Assembly (NCBI RefSeq): GCF_003253745.1 | Contig: NZ_MZXV01000037.1 | Span: 1-64,000 of the forward strand | DNA: 64,000 nt | From: Mesorhizobium kowhaii | Lineage (GTDB): Bacteria; Pseudomonadota; Alphaproteobacteria; Rhizobiales; Rhizobiaceae | Reading direction: 5' to 3' | In this document: one piece after another, positions 18,211-27,445 of the stretch | Layout: each line of letters opens with the position of its first letter | How positions within the stretch are numbered: the first letter of the stretch is position 1 | Position numbers and translations under genes: made by a program | The notes under the pieces: model-generated | What the model saw: the letters and a program-made list of their open reading frames with translations, nothing else | What the model was told of the DNA's origin: nothing | Database searches by the model: none

Positions 18211-18271
18211 ATGTCGGGAAGGCAGCGTAGCAGTGTCATATCGATCTCCTTGGGTTTGAACGGTTTGTCAT

Positions 18272-18286
18272 TTGGCACGGTTCATG
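18272..18286 (+). promoter_or_regulatory. RpoN (sigma-54) promoter
   Basis: TGGCACGGTTCATGC: a full TGGCAC at -24 and GC at -12 with the obligatory GG-N10-GC spacing; one mismatch (ATGC for TTGC). With the NifA site at 18195-18210 it predicts expression of the M16 peptidase gene in nitrogen-fixing bacteroids. A long leader of about 260 bases would precede the start codon. Confidence 0.6.
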
Positions 18287-18292
18287 CGCCGT

Positions 18293-18480
18293 GATCCGCA
18301 AACACGTTAGGGACCAAGGAGAAGACGTTGAATGATCACCTCACCGAAAGCTACCGCCGCCGCGGGTCTCCCGGACGAATCCAAGGGTGACGCTCTAGCG
18401 AGGCCCGGCAACATGAATACGGCTGCTCATCCGGCTCGGCGCTGCCCCTGATCCACCTTCTCCCACGATCGGGGAGACAG
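18293..18480 (+). repeat. Long imperfect repeat B, copy 1
   Basis: Pairs with about 27043-27235: both contain GCAAACACGT, GACCAAGGAGAAGACGT, TGATCACCTCACC and CAGCTCGGCGCCGC-like blocks in the same order. In copy 1 it forms the leader of the M16 peptidase gene; in copy 2 it precedes the groES stub. Confidence 0.6.
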
Positions 18481-18561
18481 GACGCAGCGGGTTCAAACTG
18501 AGGAGTAACTCACTTGCCCCGAACCTTGCCTCTCGTCCCGCCACCACAACCGGAGCCATCG

Positions 18562-19914
18562 ATGAACGTTCTGTCTGACGAACTGCGCAGGATGCCTGCT
18601 GCGACCACCCTGGTAATCACCGCTCCGGCTCTGGCCGCCAGCGGCGACGGCAAGGCGACGAATTTCCTGCTCGACAACGGCATGGAAATGGTCGTCATCC
18701 CCGATCACCGTGCGCCGATCGTCACCCATATGGTATGCTACAAGGTCGGCAGCGCCGACGACCCGCTGGGCAAATCTGGCGTTGCCCATTTCGTCGAGCA
18801 TCTGATGTTCAAGGCGGCCACGACCAACCATGCCGCCGGCGAGTTGGGCCGCGCCGTCTCGGCCACCGGCGGCTCGATCAACGCCTTCACCTTTTGCGAC
18901 TACACCGCCTATGTCGAGACGGTCGCGCCGTCGGCGCTGGAGCAGATGATGCGCTTCGAGGCCGATCGCATGCTCAACCTCATCCTCAACGACGAGGATA
19001 TCAAGACCGAGCGCGATGTGATCCTGGAGGAGCGAAGATCGGACATAGACACCGATCCGCAGGCCGTGCTGGAAGAGCAGGTCGCCGCGATGCTCTGGCA
19101 GAACCAGCCCTACCGTATTCCGATCATCGGCTGGATGCAGGAGATGGAGAAGCTGAACCTCACGGACGCCAAGGCCTTCTACGACAAACATTACACGCCA
19201 AACAACGCCGTGCTGGTGGTGGCCGGCGATGTCGAGCCGGAGGCGGTGAAGGCGCAGGCCGAGAAGACCTATGGAAAGCTCGCGCGCGGTCCCGCCCTAC
19301 CGCGCATCCGCCCGCTCGAGCCGGAGCACAACACCACGCGCACGGTGACGCTGAGGGATCCCTGCGTTCCGGTGTCGGACTTTTCCACACATTAGGTGGT
19401 GCCGTCCTATCACACGGCCGAACCCGGCGAGGCCGAGGCGCTCAGTGTTCTGGCGAGGATCCTCGGCGGCGGCAACCGCAGCCGGCTTTACCAGCAACTG
19501 GTGGTGAAACAGGGCATTGCCGCCGGGGCCGGCGCTCATTTCTGGGGCACCATGCTGGATGCCACCAGGTTCACCATCTACGGCTCGCCGCGCGGCGATG
19601 CCAAGCTCGCCGATCTGGAGGCGGCGGCCGATGCTGAGATCGCCCGCGTCGTCAAGGACGGTGTGACCGACGACGAGCTGGACAAGGCCAAGAACCGCTG
19701 TGTCCGCTCGCTGATCTTCGCCCCCGACGAGCAGGACCAGGTGGCCGAGATGTATGGCTCCACGCTTGCCACTGGCGGTAGTGTGAGAGACGTCGAGGAA
19801 TGGCCGGACCGCATCCGCAAGGTCACCGCCGACCAAGTAAAGGCGGTCGCCGCCCGCTATCTCGTGCCCGAGCATTCAACCACGGGCTATCTCTTGCCCA
19901 AGACGGAGACGTGA
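18562..19914 (+). pseudogene. M16 (insulinase-like) zinc peptidase with in-frame amber codon
   Basis: Processing-protease-like M16 peptidase, about 450 codons. After a signal-peptide-like N-terminus (to about residue 27) it has the inverted zinc motif HFVEH (76-80) with the later glutamate in ERDVILEERR, so the catalytic half is complete. The frame is stopped by TAG at 19393-19395, where the family has a tryptophan before VVPSYHTA; the same frame then continues without error through the C-terminal domain (EALSVLARILGGGNRSRLYQQL) to 19914. A single G-to-A change (TGG to TAG) explains it. The catalytic N-terminal half (277 aa) might still be made. I chose ATG 18562 because GGAG lies just upstream. 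A NifA/RpoN-type promoter lies upstream. Confidence 0.85.
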
Positions 19915-20084
19915 TGTGATTACGAACCAACGCTGTGGCCTCTTTGCACAGGCGCGCTCCCCCCGCGGAGTGGTTTTCAGCGCGTTAGCCGGTTCAGGCG
20001 TGCCATCCCCCGGCCAAAAAAGCGCTGTTCACGAAATTTTTTAACCCGCCAATGCCTATTCGCGGGTTGAAGGTAAGGTGATCG

Positions 20085-20333
20085 ATGGCTGATTCAAACA
20101 TAAGCGTGTTTCCGCTGCATCGTCGGCGGAAATTGGTCGAATCTATCGCCCGAGACCTGGAATCCAAGAACGAGGAGGACGCGAATGCCTTCTGGCGAAG
20201 CACCGTCAAGACAATTCTCATCCAACTGTCCGAATCAGGAATTGCACCGGGGCTCGCCGAACAGGAAATTAGAACGCTTCTCCGTGCTGTCTTAGGCGAT
20301 ATAGCCGCCCGGTCTGCGAAACTCGGACGATAG
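20085..20333 (+). CDS. Small conserved rhizobial protein (DUF6074-like)
   Basis: 82 aa, beginning MADSNISVFPLHRRRKLVE, with the FPLHRRRKLVE...IAR...FW pattern I associate with small hypothetical proteins common in Mesorhizobium and Rhizobium symbiotic regions. Amphipathic helical, no membrane segment, no catalytic motif. Function unknown. Confidence 0.6.
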   Translation: MADSNISVFPLHRRRKLVESIARDLESKNEEDANAFWRSTVKTILIQLSESGIAPGLAEQEIRTLLRAVLGDIAARSAKLGR

Positions 20334-20544
20334 CATCGGCGCACGAGGAAGAGTTGCCGCGTGGAGCCCCCGAGGCTTCGCTAAGGCCAGCAACACTGCA
20401 TCCGCCAATGCCGATCTCGGGCCGCTGACTGCCACGGAGACTCCTTGTGGCCAAGGCCAACACTCGCGCCGTCGATCGGGCGGCAATCGCTCTGCAGATA
20501 CGCACTACTAGTCGCAACTACCGATCCCAAAAAGGACCATTCAC

Positions 20545-21267
20545 ATGAAGAACCCCAATCCAGGAGATCGCCGTGAAATCGCCCGCAGCCACGCCGGCGC
20601 CCTGATCGACGAAGGTCTGCGCCAGCACATGCTGCGCGTTTACAACTACATGGGCCTGGGCCTCGTCGTCACCGGCCTTGTCGCCTACACCGTCGGGACG
20701 ACACCAGCGCCTTTCATGCCGATCTTCTTGACGCCGCTCAAATGGGTGGTGACGCTGGCGCCATTGGCCTTTGGTTTCTTTTTCTCCTTCCGAATGCAAT
20801 CAATATCGGCAAGTGGCGCACAGACCATGTTCTGGGCTTTTTGTGCTGTCATGGGCCTGTCGCTGGCGTCGGTTTTTCTCGTGTTCACCGGCACGAGCAT
20901 CGCGCGCACCTTCTTCATCGCCGCCACTATGTTCGGCGCAACGAGCCTCTACGGTTATGAGACGAAGCGTGATCTTTCCCAGTTCGGTTCGTTCCTGATC
21001 ATGGGCCTGATCGGCATGGTGATCGCTGGCGTCGTCAATCTCTTCCTGGGCTCGACCGCCGTCCAATTCGCCGTCTCGGTGATTGGCATTCTCGTCTTTG
21101 TCGGGCTGACCGCCTGGGAAACGCAGACGATCAAGCAACAGTATACGGAGAATTTCGACCAGGAATCGCTGCAGAAGCTCGCCGTCTTCGGGGCCTTATC
21201 GCTCTACCTGAATTTCATCGACATGTTCCAGCTGCTGCTGACCTTCACTGGCCAGCGGAAAGAATGA
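20545..21267 (+). CDS. Bax inhibitor-1/YccA family membrane protein
   Basis: A 240-aa protein with about seven transmembrane segments (first at about 33-55, last at about 210-235), starting with a soluble N-terminal region and the IDEGLRQHMLRVYNYM segment typical of alphaproteobacterial BI-1 proteins; also ETKRDLSQFGSFLIMGL and the C-terminal SLYLNFIDMFQLLL. The family forms pH-sensitive Ca2+-permeable channels and YccA inhibits FtsH. It appears intact, a rarity in this part of the window. No neighbour suggests an operon. Confidence 0.88.
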   Translation: MKNPNPGDRREIARSHAGALIDEGLRQHMLRVYNYMGLGLVVTGLVAYTVGTTPAPFMPIFLTPLKWVVTLAPLAFGFFFSFRMQSISASGAQTMFWAFCAVMGLSLASVFLVFTGTSIARTFFIAATMFGATSLYGYETKRDLSQFGSFLIMGLIGMVIAGVVNLFLGSTAVQFAVSVIGILVFVGLTAWETQTIKQQYTENFDQESLQKLAVFGALSLYLNFIDMFQLLLTFTGQRKE

Positions 21268-22073
21268 CCGACCCGGAATGCGAGGAGTGTTTATCACATG
21301 GACAACAACGACCAGCAGCCGGTTTGATCAACGTACTGACGCACGCCCAGGGGCGGTTTCCGCATATCCCGGCTCATGGCGTGTTTGGCGGCTTCCATCT
21401 CTCCGGGATTTCCGAGTCTAGTCTCCCTGAGACGGTCGAGGCGCTGGCGAAGTTCGACAGAAACTGGCGCGCCCTAGCGTATTCGTTCGCCGCACCCGTA
21501 AACTGGTCTGCGGCAAGAGATCGTGGGCAGTGGCCGCAAGCCTGACGCCAATGAAATCGGCGTCGAGTTTGAAAACTCGCCATCCGACATGCGCCGGGGG
21601 CAATCGTAGAGTTTGAAGTCTGGTTGACCTTCTGGCGTAACGTGTCAGTTTCCGCCGCATCCATGTAGCTGGAAGCGATTTCAAACGTGTCGAACACAAG
21701 CGCCTTCGCCAGTCAGCACGAGGAGACGCAGCGCCTCGTGATATTGGGTGTCGTACGGATAAGCCGTCTCCGGAAGGCGCTGCCAGCGACGGACTTCCAT
21801 CGTTGCTCATGTGCACCCAGCGCGTTGGCACCGGCTCACGGTTGACTGAAGCGAGCGGACGTTATGCCAGATGAACAAGCCTGTACAGCTTAGCTGACGG
21901 CGTGCGCCCACCGGGCAGAACGTCCAGCCGCCGCGCGTGACAACCGCCCGGTGGAGATCATTGTCGAGCTTCTGCTCGGGGATAGGTATTCTTGGTGTTG
22001 AAGGTGCGAATTCGCGTGTGCGCCATCTTGGTCTCCATCAGGTCGGGCTCGCAGCGGTCGTCAGCTTTGGTGG
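21268..22073. other. Unassigned region after the BI-1 gene
   Basis: About 800 bases with only short, irregular open frames on both strands. I see no family match. Confidence 0.45.
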
Positions 22074-22620
22074 TCAGGCGTCAACGGGTTCGCGCCTCGC
22101 GGCAGCATGGTAGGCTAGTTGTTTTCGCTGCGTCGAAATGCGATCGGCCACGTGCTTGGCATCATGCCAGACGCCCCAGATGAAGCTGGACCCTCTTCGC
22201 GACTGCCAGGGCAGACCCAGGAAACAGATCCCCGGCTCGCTCGAGACGCCGCGCTGGTGCCTTGGCCGGCCTTTCTCGTCGAAAGCATCGACCTTCAGCC
22301 AGCTGTAGTCGACTGCAAAGCCTGTCGCCCAGATGATTGCCGATAGCCCGGCCTCGGCCAGTCGAGCTCAAGAATCGGATTCCTCATGCATTCCGGATAC
22401 GGGTCGATCCTGCGGGCCGCGGGCTCTTCCGGAAGATCGAGCCCGTTGCAAGCGACATAGGCATCGGCTTATCCAGCAGCGACATCAGGCTGGCGTCGGA
22501 GGATCCCGCGCCGACCACCAGCACCGCGCCTTTCGGCAGTTGCTCAGGGTTGCGGTACGCGCTGGAATGGATTTGCAGCATGCCCGCATCCCGAGGGACG
22601 ACGGGCGGAACCATCGACCA
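22074..22620 (-). pseudogene. Flavin-containing monooxygenase remnant
   Basis: On the minus strand two pieces of a CzcO/FMO-type NADPH-dependent monooxygenase are joined. The first (22614 leftwards) reads MLQIHSSAYRNPEQLPKGA then VLVVGAGSS, the NADPH-binding motif. The second (about 22350 to the TGA at 22074-22076) reads IIWATGFAVDYSWLKVDAF, then HQRGVSSEPGICFLGLPW, the C-terminal FMO signature. The central part is deleted or scrambled, and the FAD-binding N-terminus is absent. Confidence 0.7.
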
Positions 22621-22780
22621 GAAGAGCTCAAAAATTTGCCTTTCAAGCTGGGTGTGGTGGTCTACCAGCCGTCAGGCCGAGGCCCTATAAGGAGCCCGCA
22701 GATGCGGAATACAGCTCACCCTTGCCGAATACAAATTCGCTGCCTTGAGGAGGAAGCCGGTATTGCCCCTGTGCCTGCCG

Positions 22781-24243
22781 ATGATCCGGCACCTGAAATC
22801 CCCTGACCTGTTTGGAGCCATCGACCGTGTGCCAGCCCTTGGCACGCCGGTTGGTGACCGGACATTCGAAGTCCTCAACCCGTCGAGCGGCGAAGTGTTG
22901 GCAGAACTTCCCGACATGGGCGTGGAGGAGACACGCGCGGCGATCGACAAGGCCTATGTCGCGCAGCCTGGGTGGGCGGCGTTGACTGCCCGCGAGCGCA
23001 GCGACGTTCTGTGGCGATGGCATCAGTTGATCGTCGATCACGAAGGCGACCTCGCTGCGATTCTCACAGCGGAGATGGGCAAGCCGCTTGCCGAAGCCAA
23101 GTCAGTCGGAGGTATCGCATGCTGCGGCGTATCTGCAATGGTACGCCGAAGAGGCCAATCGCATCTATGGCGAGACGATCTCCCCACCATCGACGGACCG
23201 CCGCATGCTGGTGATCAAGCAACCGATCGGCGTCGTCGGAACGATAACACCTTGGAATTTCCCGGCCTCGATGGTGGCCCGCAAGATCTCGCCGGCTCTG
23301 GCGGCCGGCTGCGTTATCGTGCTCAAACCCGCTGAACAGACGCCGCTCGTGGCAGGTGCAATGTTTGCCCTCGCGCACCAGGCCGGCTTTCCCGACGGCA
23401 TCGTCAACCTGATCTATGCGTCGGAAGGCGATGCAGTTGGCCGCGAACTCTGCGCCAATCCCAAGGTCCGAAAGATCAGCTTCACCGGCTCGACCGAAGT
23501 TGGCCGGCTGCTGATGCGCCAGTGCTCGGACCAAATCAAGAAGGTCAGCCTTGAGCTCGGCGGCAATGCACCTTTCATCGTCTTCGACGACGCCGATATC
23601 GACGCTGCGGTTGACGGTGCGATCCAGGCGAAGTTCCGCAAATGCCGGCCAGACTTGCGTTTCCGCAAATCGCCTTTACGTCCAATCGAGCGTTCACGAT
23701 GGGTTCGTTGAGAAATTCGTGGAGAAAGTCCGCCACCTATCGGTTGGTGACGGCTTCGCTCCCGGAGTGGACATCGGACCGCTGATCGACGGCCGTGCTC
23801 TGGCCAAGATCGAGTCCCAAATCGCAGATGCCGTCGCAAAGGGCGGCATCATTCGATGCGGCGGCGGTCGCATCGGCAAGAAGGGAACCTTTTTCCAGCC
23901 AACGGTCCTCACCGATATCTCCAGCGAGATGCAAGTCGCGCAAGAGGAGACATTCGGGCCGCTGGCGCCGGTCATTCGCTTTGAAGGTGCGGATCAGGTC
24001 GTGCATGAGGCCAACGACACGATCTACGGTCTCGCCGCCTACTTTTATGCCTCGAACCTCAAGCGTGTCTGGCGTGTGGCCGAGGCGTTGGAATATGGCA
24101 TGGTCGGCATCAACACGGGACGCATGTCCTCGGAAGCCGCGCCTTTCGGCGGGATGAAACAGTCCGGTATCGGGCGGGAGGGTTCCCGCCACGGGCTCGA
24201 GGATTACCTTGAAATGAAATATCTCTGCATGGGCGGCATCTGA
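22781..24243 (+). pseudogene. Succinate-semialdehyde dehydrogenase-like gene, two frameshifts
   Basis: A GabD-type NAD(P)+ aldehyde dehydrogenase of normal length broken into three frames: residues up to LTAEMGKPLAEAK; then EVSHAAAYLQWYAEEANRIYG through GTITPWNFPASMVARK and SLELGGNAPFIVFDDADID; then after an extra A near 23640 the catalytic-cysteine region NAGQTCVSANR through EETFGPLAPVIRF to the normal C-terminus. The frameshifts are at about 23105 and 23640. All catalytic residues are encoded, so decay is recent. Confidence 0.88.
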
Positions 24244-25615
24244 AGCATCTGCTTGCGCGGTTTGCAGAGATCGGGTATGTGGCGCGCCACATAAACTCGG
24301 AATGACGACCGGGATGAGCATCAACGCCCAGCAGGCGCCGCACCGGCGAACACTGCCACAACGGCACGATCGTTCCGACGATTGCGAAAACGACAATCGG
24401 CTCGGGCTGTATTGATCGGATTACGAGGATTGTCGTGACGATCGGAACTTCGCAAGCAATCCAGAAGCGAAATAGCCAAATGCGAACACTGCAAATGCGC
24501 GAAGCCGCCGCTGAGACAAGCTCTCGCAGTGACATTGGCAAACGCGCCCGTCGTCATAGGCAACATCATCGCCGTCATCATCAGGGTCCCCTCAAGAAGG
24601 ACATGGAGGAGGTCAAGCAGGCGGCTTAGCTAGCTGCCTTCTCGTTTCTTTTTGTCGTGACGGCACTTTGGACTTTAATTTCGCGACGCCGGCGGCAGCT
24701 TTTTTCCTGAGCTTGGGCATCACGAATCGTATTCGGTCCCCGGCAGGCGGGCTTGGAAGTCGAAGCGGCCACCTTGAGGGTTCAGACCCTCTGCGCGGCT
24801 AAGCGGCCCTAGGCGCACAAAGGGAGGCGAAGTGGTACGCCGCTTCCTAGAAGAGGAATTGCACGCGATCGAGGAGGCCGTGCGCCCCAGGAGAGCGAGG
24901 CGACGGCGCAGCAGATTGCCGCGTCGCTGGAAGAGCTCGCCGCCGCGCCGCACGCTGTAGTACGTCGAATATCTCGTCGATCATGGAAGCCTGGTCATGG
25001 AAGATGTCGGAGACGCCGGCCCGGGTGATCGGCTGATGATAGGCGATCGACACCGGCACCATGAGCTCGGTCTGGGTGAAATCGATATGGCGCTCCGGTA
25101 AGGTAAGGCCATCGAGGCTTAATGCCCGAATGCCGTTAGGTTCGCGCCTACGCAGCGCGGCCACCACGTTGGCGCGATAGATCATACGATCCCGTTCCAG
25201 CTGCGCCAGCCCTTCCGCGATCAACAATGGCGGCGAAGCCCCTGAGCCACGCGGCCGAAGCCGGTATCGCGAAACAGGGCCGGATCGTCTGCGAGGAGTT
25301 CGCGGTCGAGCCATGTCGATCCGTCGGCTGCAGGCAGATCCTTCAAAGAAATCTCTTAACAACCCAAATCGCTGCCAATTCTAAGCAACAACATAGATAA
25401 TCAAACGCCTTCTTGTTGGCCTCGCCAGCCCCACTGATGTCACCGAGGCGGAACGGCCTCAGAAAGACGGGCAGAGGCTGCGTGCCGCACGCGTCCTTAT
25501 GGCCTTGGCGGTTCTGGACCGTGCGGATGGGCCACGCTTTTCGGGCGGCACGAAGCGTCTCCAAAGCCCTGACAGCGGCAGAATATGGCAGGTTCAGAAC
25601 GAACATTGGCAAAAA
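24244..25615. other. Mostly unrecognised 1.4-kb stretch
   Basis: No gene I can identify. On the minus strand 24847-25362 stays open for 171 codons with a central part of normal protein composition (RALSLDGLTLPERHIDFT, MVPVSIAYHQPITRAG) that could be a fragment of a real gene, but I do not recognise it. A tiny lysine-rich frame is noted separately at 24613-24720. Confidence 0.4.
24613..24720 (-). CDS. Possible 35-aa lysine-rich peptide
   Basis: Minus-strand ATG frame MPKLRKKAAAGVAKLKSKV ending at TGA 24613-24615. Highly basic and alanine-rich, like some DNA-binding tails. No ribosome site is evident and no family is recognised; it may be chance. Confidence 0.2.
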   Translation of the reverse strand: MPKLRKKAAAGVAKLKSKVPSRQKETRRQLAKPPA

Positions 25616-25631
25616 TGTCAGGTTCATGACA
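25616..25631 (+). promoter_or_regulatory. NifA upstream activator site
   Basis: TGT-N10-ACA (TGTCAGGTTCATGACA), which is also partly palindromic, 66 bases upstream of the RpoN match at 25698-25712. Confidence 0.65.
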
Positions 25632-25697
25632 ACCGGCCACCTTGGGCACTGCGAGGTTTTTCCGAGCATATTCATGCACTTACTGCGCTGAGCCAGC

Positions 25698-25712
25698 TGG
25701 CACGGCCGCTGC
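25698..25712 (+). promoter_or_regulatory. RpoN (sigma-54) promoter
   Basis: TGGCACGGCCGCTGC: perfect TGGCAC and GG-N10-GC spacing with one mismatch in the -12 part. The transcription start expected about 12 bases further on means that the ATG at 25725 cannot have a ribosome site, which supports the GTG at 25776 as the true start of the downstream gene. Confidence 0.65.
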
Positions 25713-25775
25713 GACCCTTGGACCATGACGGCACGCAAATGGACCCGTGTGCCGTCTCCAAGAGGAAACCAGCTC

Positions 25776-26956
25776 GTGCAGAAAACCTCACAACCTTTGG
25801 AAATAGCTTTGGACAGCACCGTGGTCTTGCAGATGGAGTCCCCGGCTCCTTCGATTCAAGTGGAAAACTGGCTGCGTGGCGAGCCCCTCACCAGCTTCGA
25901 GCCCGGAAAAGTGTACGTCATCGAATTTTGGGCAAAGTGGTGCAGCCCATGTGTGGACGCGATGCCGCATCTGGTGCAGCTGCAGGAGAAATACAAGGAC
26001 AGCGGACTTGAGATCGTCGGAGTCGCCGCTGGTCCATACCCCCAACCGTTGAGGCCCACACCAGGTTGGACGCGTGGTTGCCCGAAAAGTGCTCGAATCT
26101 GAACTTTCGGATCGCGTTTGATTCCACAGGCGAAATGAACAAGCGTTGGATGGAGCCCAGCTTTTATGTCACGATTCCGACCAGTTTCGTGGTCGGCCGA
26201 GACGGCCACATCGGCTTTATCGGTGAGCCGACGAAACTCGATGGGGTTTTGCCGAGAGTGCTTGACGGCAGCTGGCGCACCTGCGATCAAGCAAAAGCCG
26301 CCGATAGGGAGTGGGTCGCCGAAGGCGAAGCCATACCGCGCGAAACAGCGCTGACCAAGCCCATATACAACAAACTTCGGCCGGCAATGCAGGCCGAGGA
26401 TTGGAAGACGGCGCTCTCGGCTGTCGAAGAAGGCATCGCCGTGTCACCCGACAACCTCATTTTCCGCCAGCTTCAGGTGAAGCTGTTGCTTCACAGAATG
26501 CACGACATGCAGGCCGGCTTGCCCGTCATGCGCCAATTCGTTCGCGACGCCATCAACAGAAACTTCGAGAATTGGATGATTGCGGCGCTAGATCAACTCT
26601 TCTCTCCGAACTATGACCATTCGGACTTTCCGTCTGCTGAGCGCTTGGCGATCGGCAAACAGCTGTCCGAACACATCATGGCCCTCAATCTCCCGCAAGG
26701 CGAAGGCCGTAGGTTCTGGTCTTATCCGGCGATCGCTCGTTACTATCATGAGAGCGGCAACAAAGATCGCGCGATCGAGTTGATCGAGCTGGCACTGAAG
26801 TCGCTGGACGGTCCGGAGGCGATCGCGGACGGACTGAAACAGTACCCGGACTTGCTGCACGCTCTGGCCAACTTCAAGGGTGAGAACATTTGCTACGGCG
26901 CTCTCTGTGCGGCTCCGCGAAAGGAAGGTCCAAGCGGCGGCCAAGGAGGAAACTAA
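25776..26956 (+). pseudogene. Thioredoxin/TlpA-like protein with TPR-type C-terminus, one frameshift
   Basis: The N-terminal part has a TlpA/ResA-type thioredoxin fold with the redox motif WCSPC (Cys 56 and 59 from the GTG at 25776) in IEFWAKWCSPCVDAMPHL. A one-base frameshift near 26040 moves the rest to another frame, which resumes as LDAWLPEKCSNLNFRIAFD, then TIPTSFVVGRDGHIGFIG (with the cis-Pro of thioredoxins), and ends in a helical repeat-like region with YYHESGNKDRAIELIELAL. About 390 codons in total. Start GTG 25776 has AGAGGA upstream and fits the RpoN promoter. A NifA/RpoN-controlled thiol oxidoreductase could serve nodule metabolism. The frameshift may be real decay or a sequencing error. 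Confidence 0.75.
26483..26925 (+). repeat. Long imperfect repeat A, copy 2
   Basis: The complete-gene copy corresponding to 17155-17595; contains the C-terminal part of the thioredoxin/TPR-like gene. Confidence 0.7.
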
Positions 26957-27042
26957 AGAGGGGCGTAGTCGGAATGGCTTACTGGCCAATTCGTCCATTT
27001 CCATGGCGTGGTTGTGCAAATGGGCCAGCCCAGCCTCGCCGC

Positions 27043-27235
27043 CATCTGCAAACACGTGAACGACCAAGGAGAAGACGTCCCTGATCACCTCACCAAAACA
27101 TATTGCGGTCTCCCGGACCCCGTCAAAGATGGCGCTGGAGTAAGGCTTGGTAACATGAAGAAGGTTACTCAGCCAGCTCGGCGCCGCCCACCGATCCACC
27201 TGCTCCCACAGGCGGGAAGATGGGGACGCAGCCGA
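27043..27235 (+). repeat. Long imperfect repeat B, copy 2
   Basis: Partner of 18293-18480. In both copies repeat A is followed by repeat B at a similar but not identical distance, so a block of about 750 bases was duplicated and then diverged by indels. Confidence 0.6.
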
Positions 27236-27255
27236 CCGCCTGTCTCAGCGCGAGG

Positions 27256-27264
27256 TTAGCACTC
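27256..27264 (+). promoter_or_regulatory. CIRCE half-site upstream of the groES stub
   Basis: TTAGCACTC, the left arm of the HrcA-binding CIRCE element (TTAGCACTC-N9-GAGTGCTAA). The right arm is not recognisable, so HrcA control is probably lost. Confidence 0.45.
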
Positions 27265-27317
27265 GCACGCTCCGGCAACGGAGAACCGTTCAACATTCGC
27301 ATCAGGGACATCCAAAA

Positions 27318-27440
27318 ATGGCAAAGACGAAATTCCGGCCGCTGCATGACCGCGTGGTCGTTCGCCGCGTCGAGTCCGAAGCGAAGACCGTCGGCGGGAT
27401 CATCATTCCCGACACCGCAAACTACGGGTGTGAAGGTTAA
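27318..27440 (+). pseudogene. groES: groES 5' stub
   Basis: An ATG frame of 40 codons whose first 34 residues (MAKTKFRPLHDRVVVRRVE to GGIIIPDTA) are those of rhizobial GroES. It then runs into NYGCEG and a stop five bases before the gltD start. The rest of groES and any groEL are absent, so this is a truncation scar that may supply transcription and translation coupling to gltD. Confidence 0.85.
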
Positions 27441-27445
27441 ATTAC

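Noticed and set aside
18334..18362. tts-box-like GATCACCTCACCGAAAGCTA upstream of the M16 peptidase
   Set aside because: The GTCAG half is not conserved and the paralogous segment at 27087 lacks the CGAAAGCT core, so it is probably chance.
26588..27199. A 203-codon minus-strand frame containing IRDVFSLVVHVFADGGEAG
   Set aside because: It overlaps the thioredoxin/TPR-like coding region, and the corresponding frame is not conserved in the paralogous copy at 18293, so I regard it as chance.
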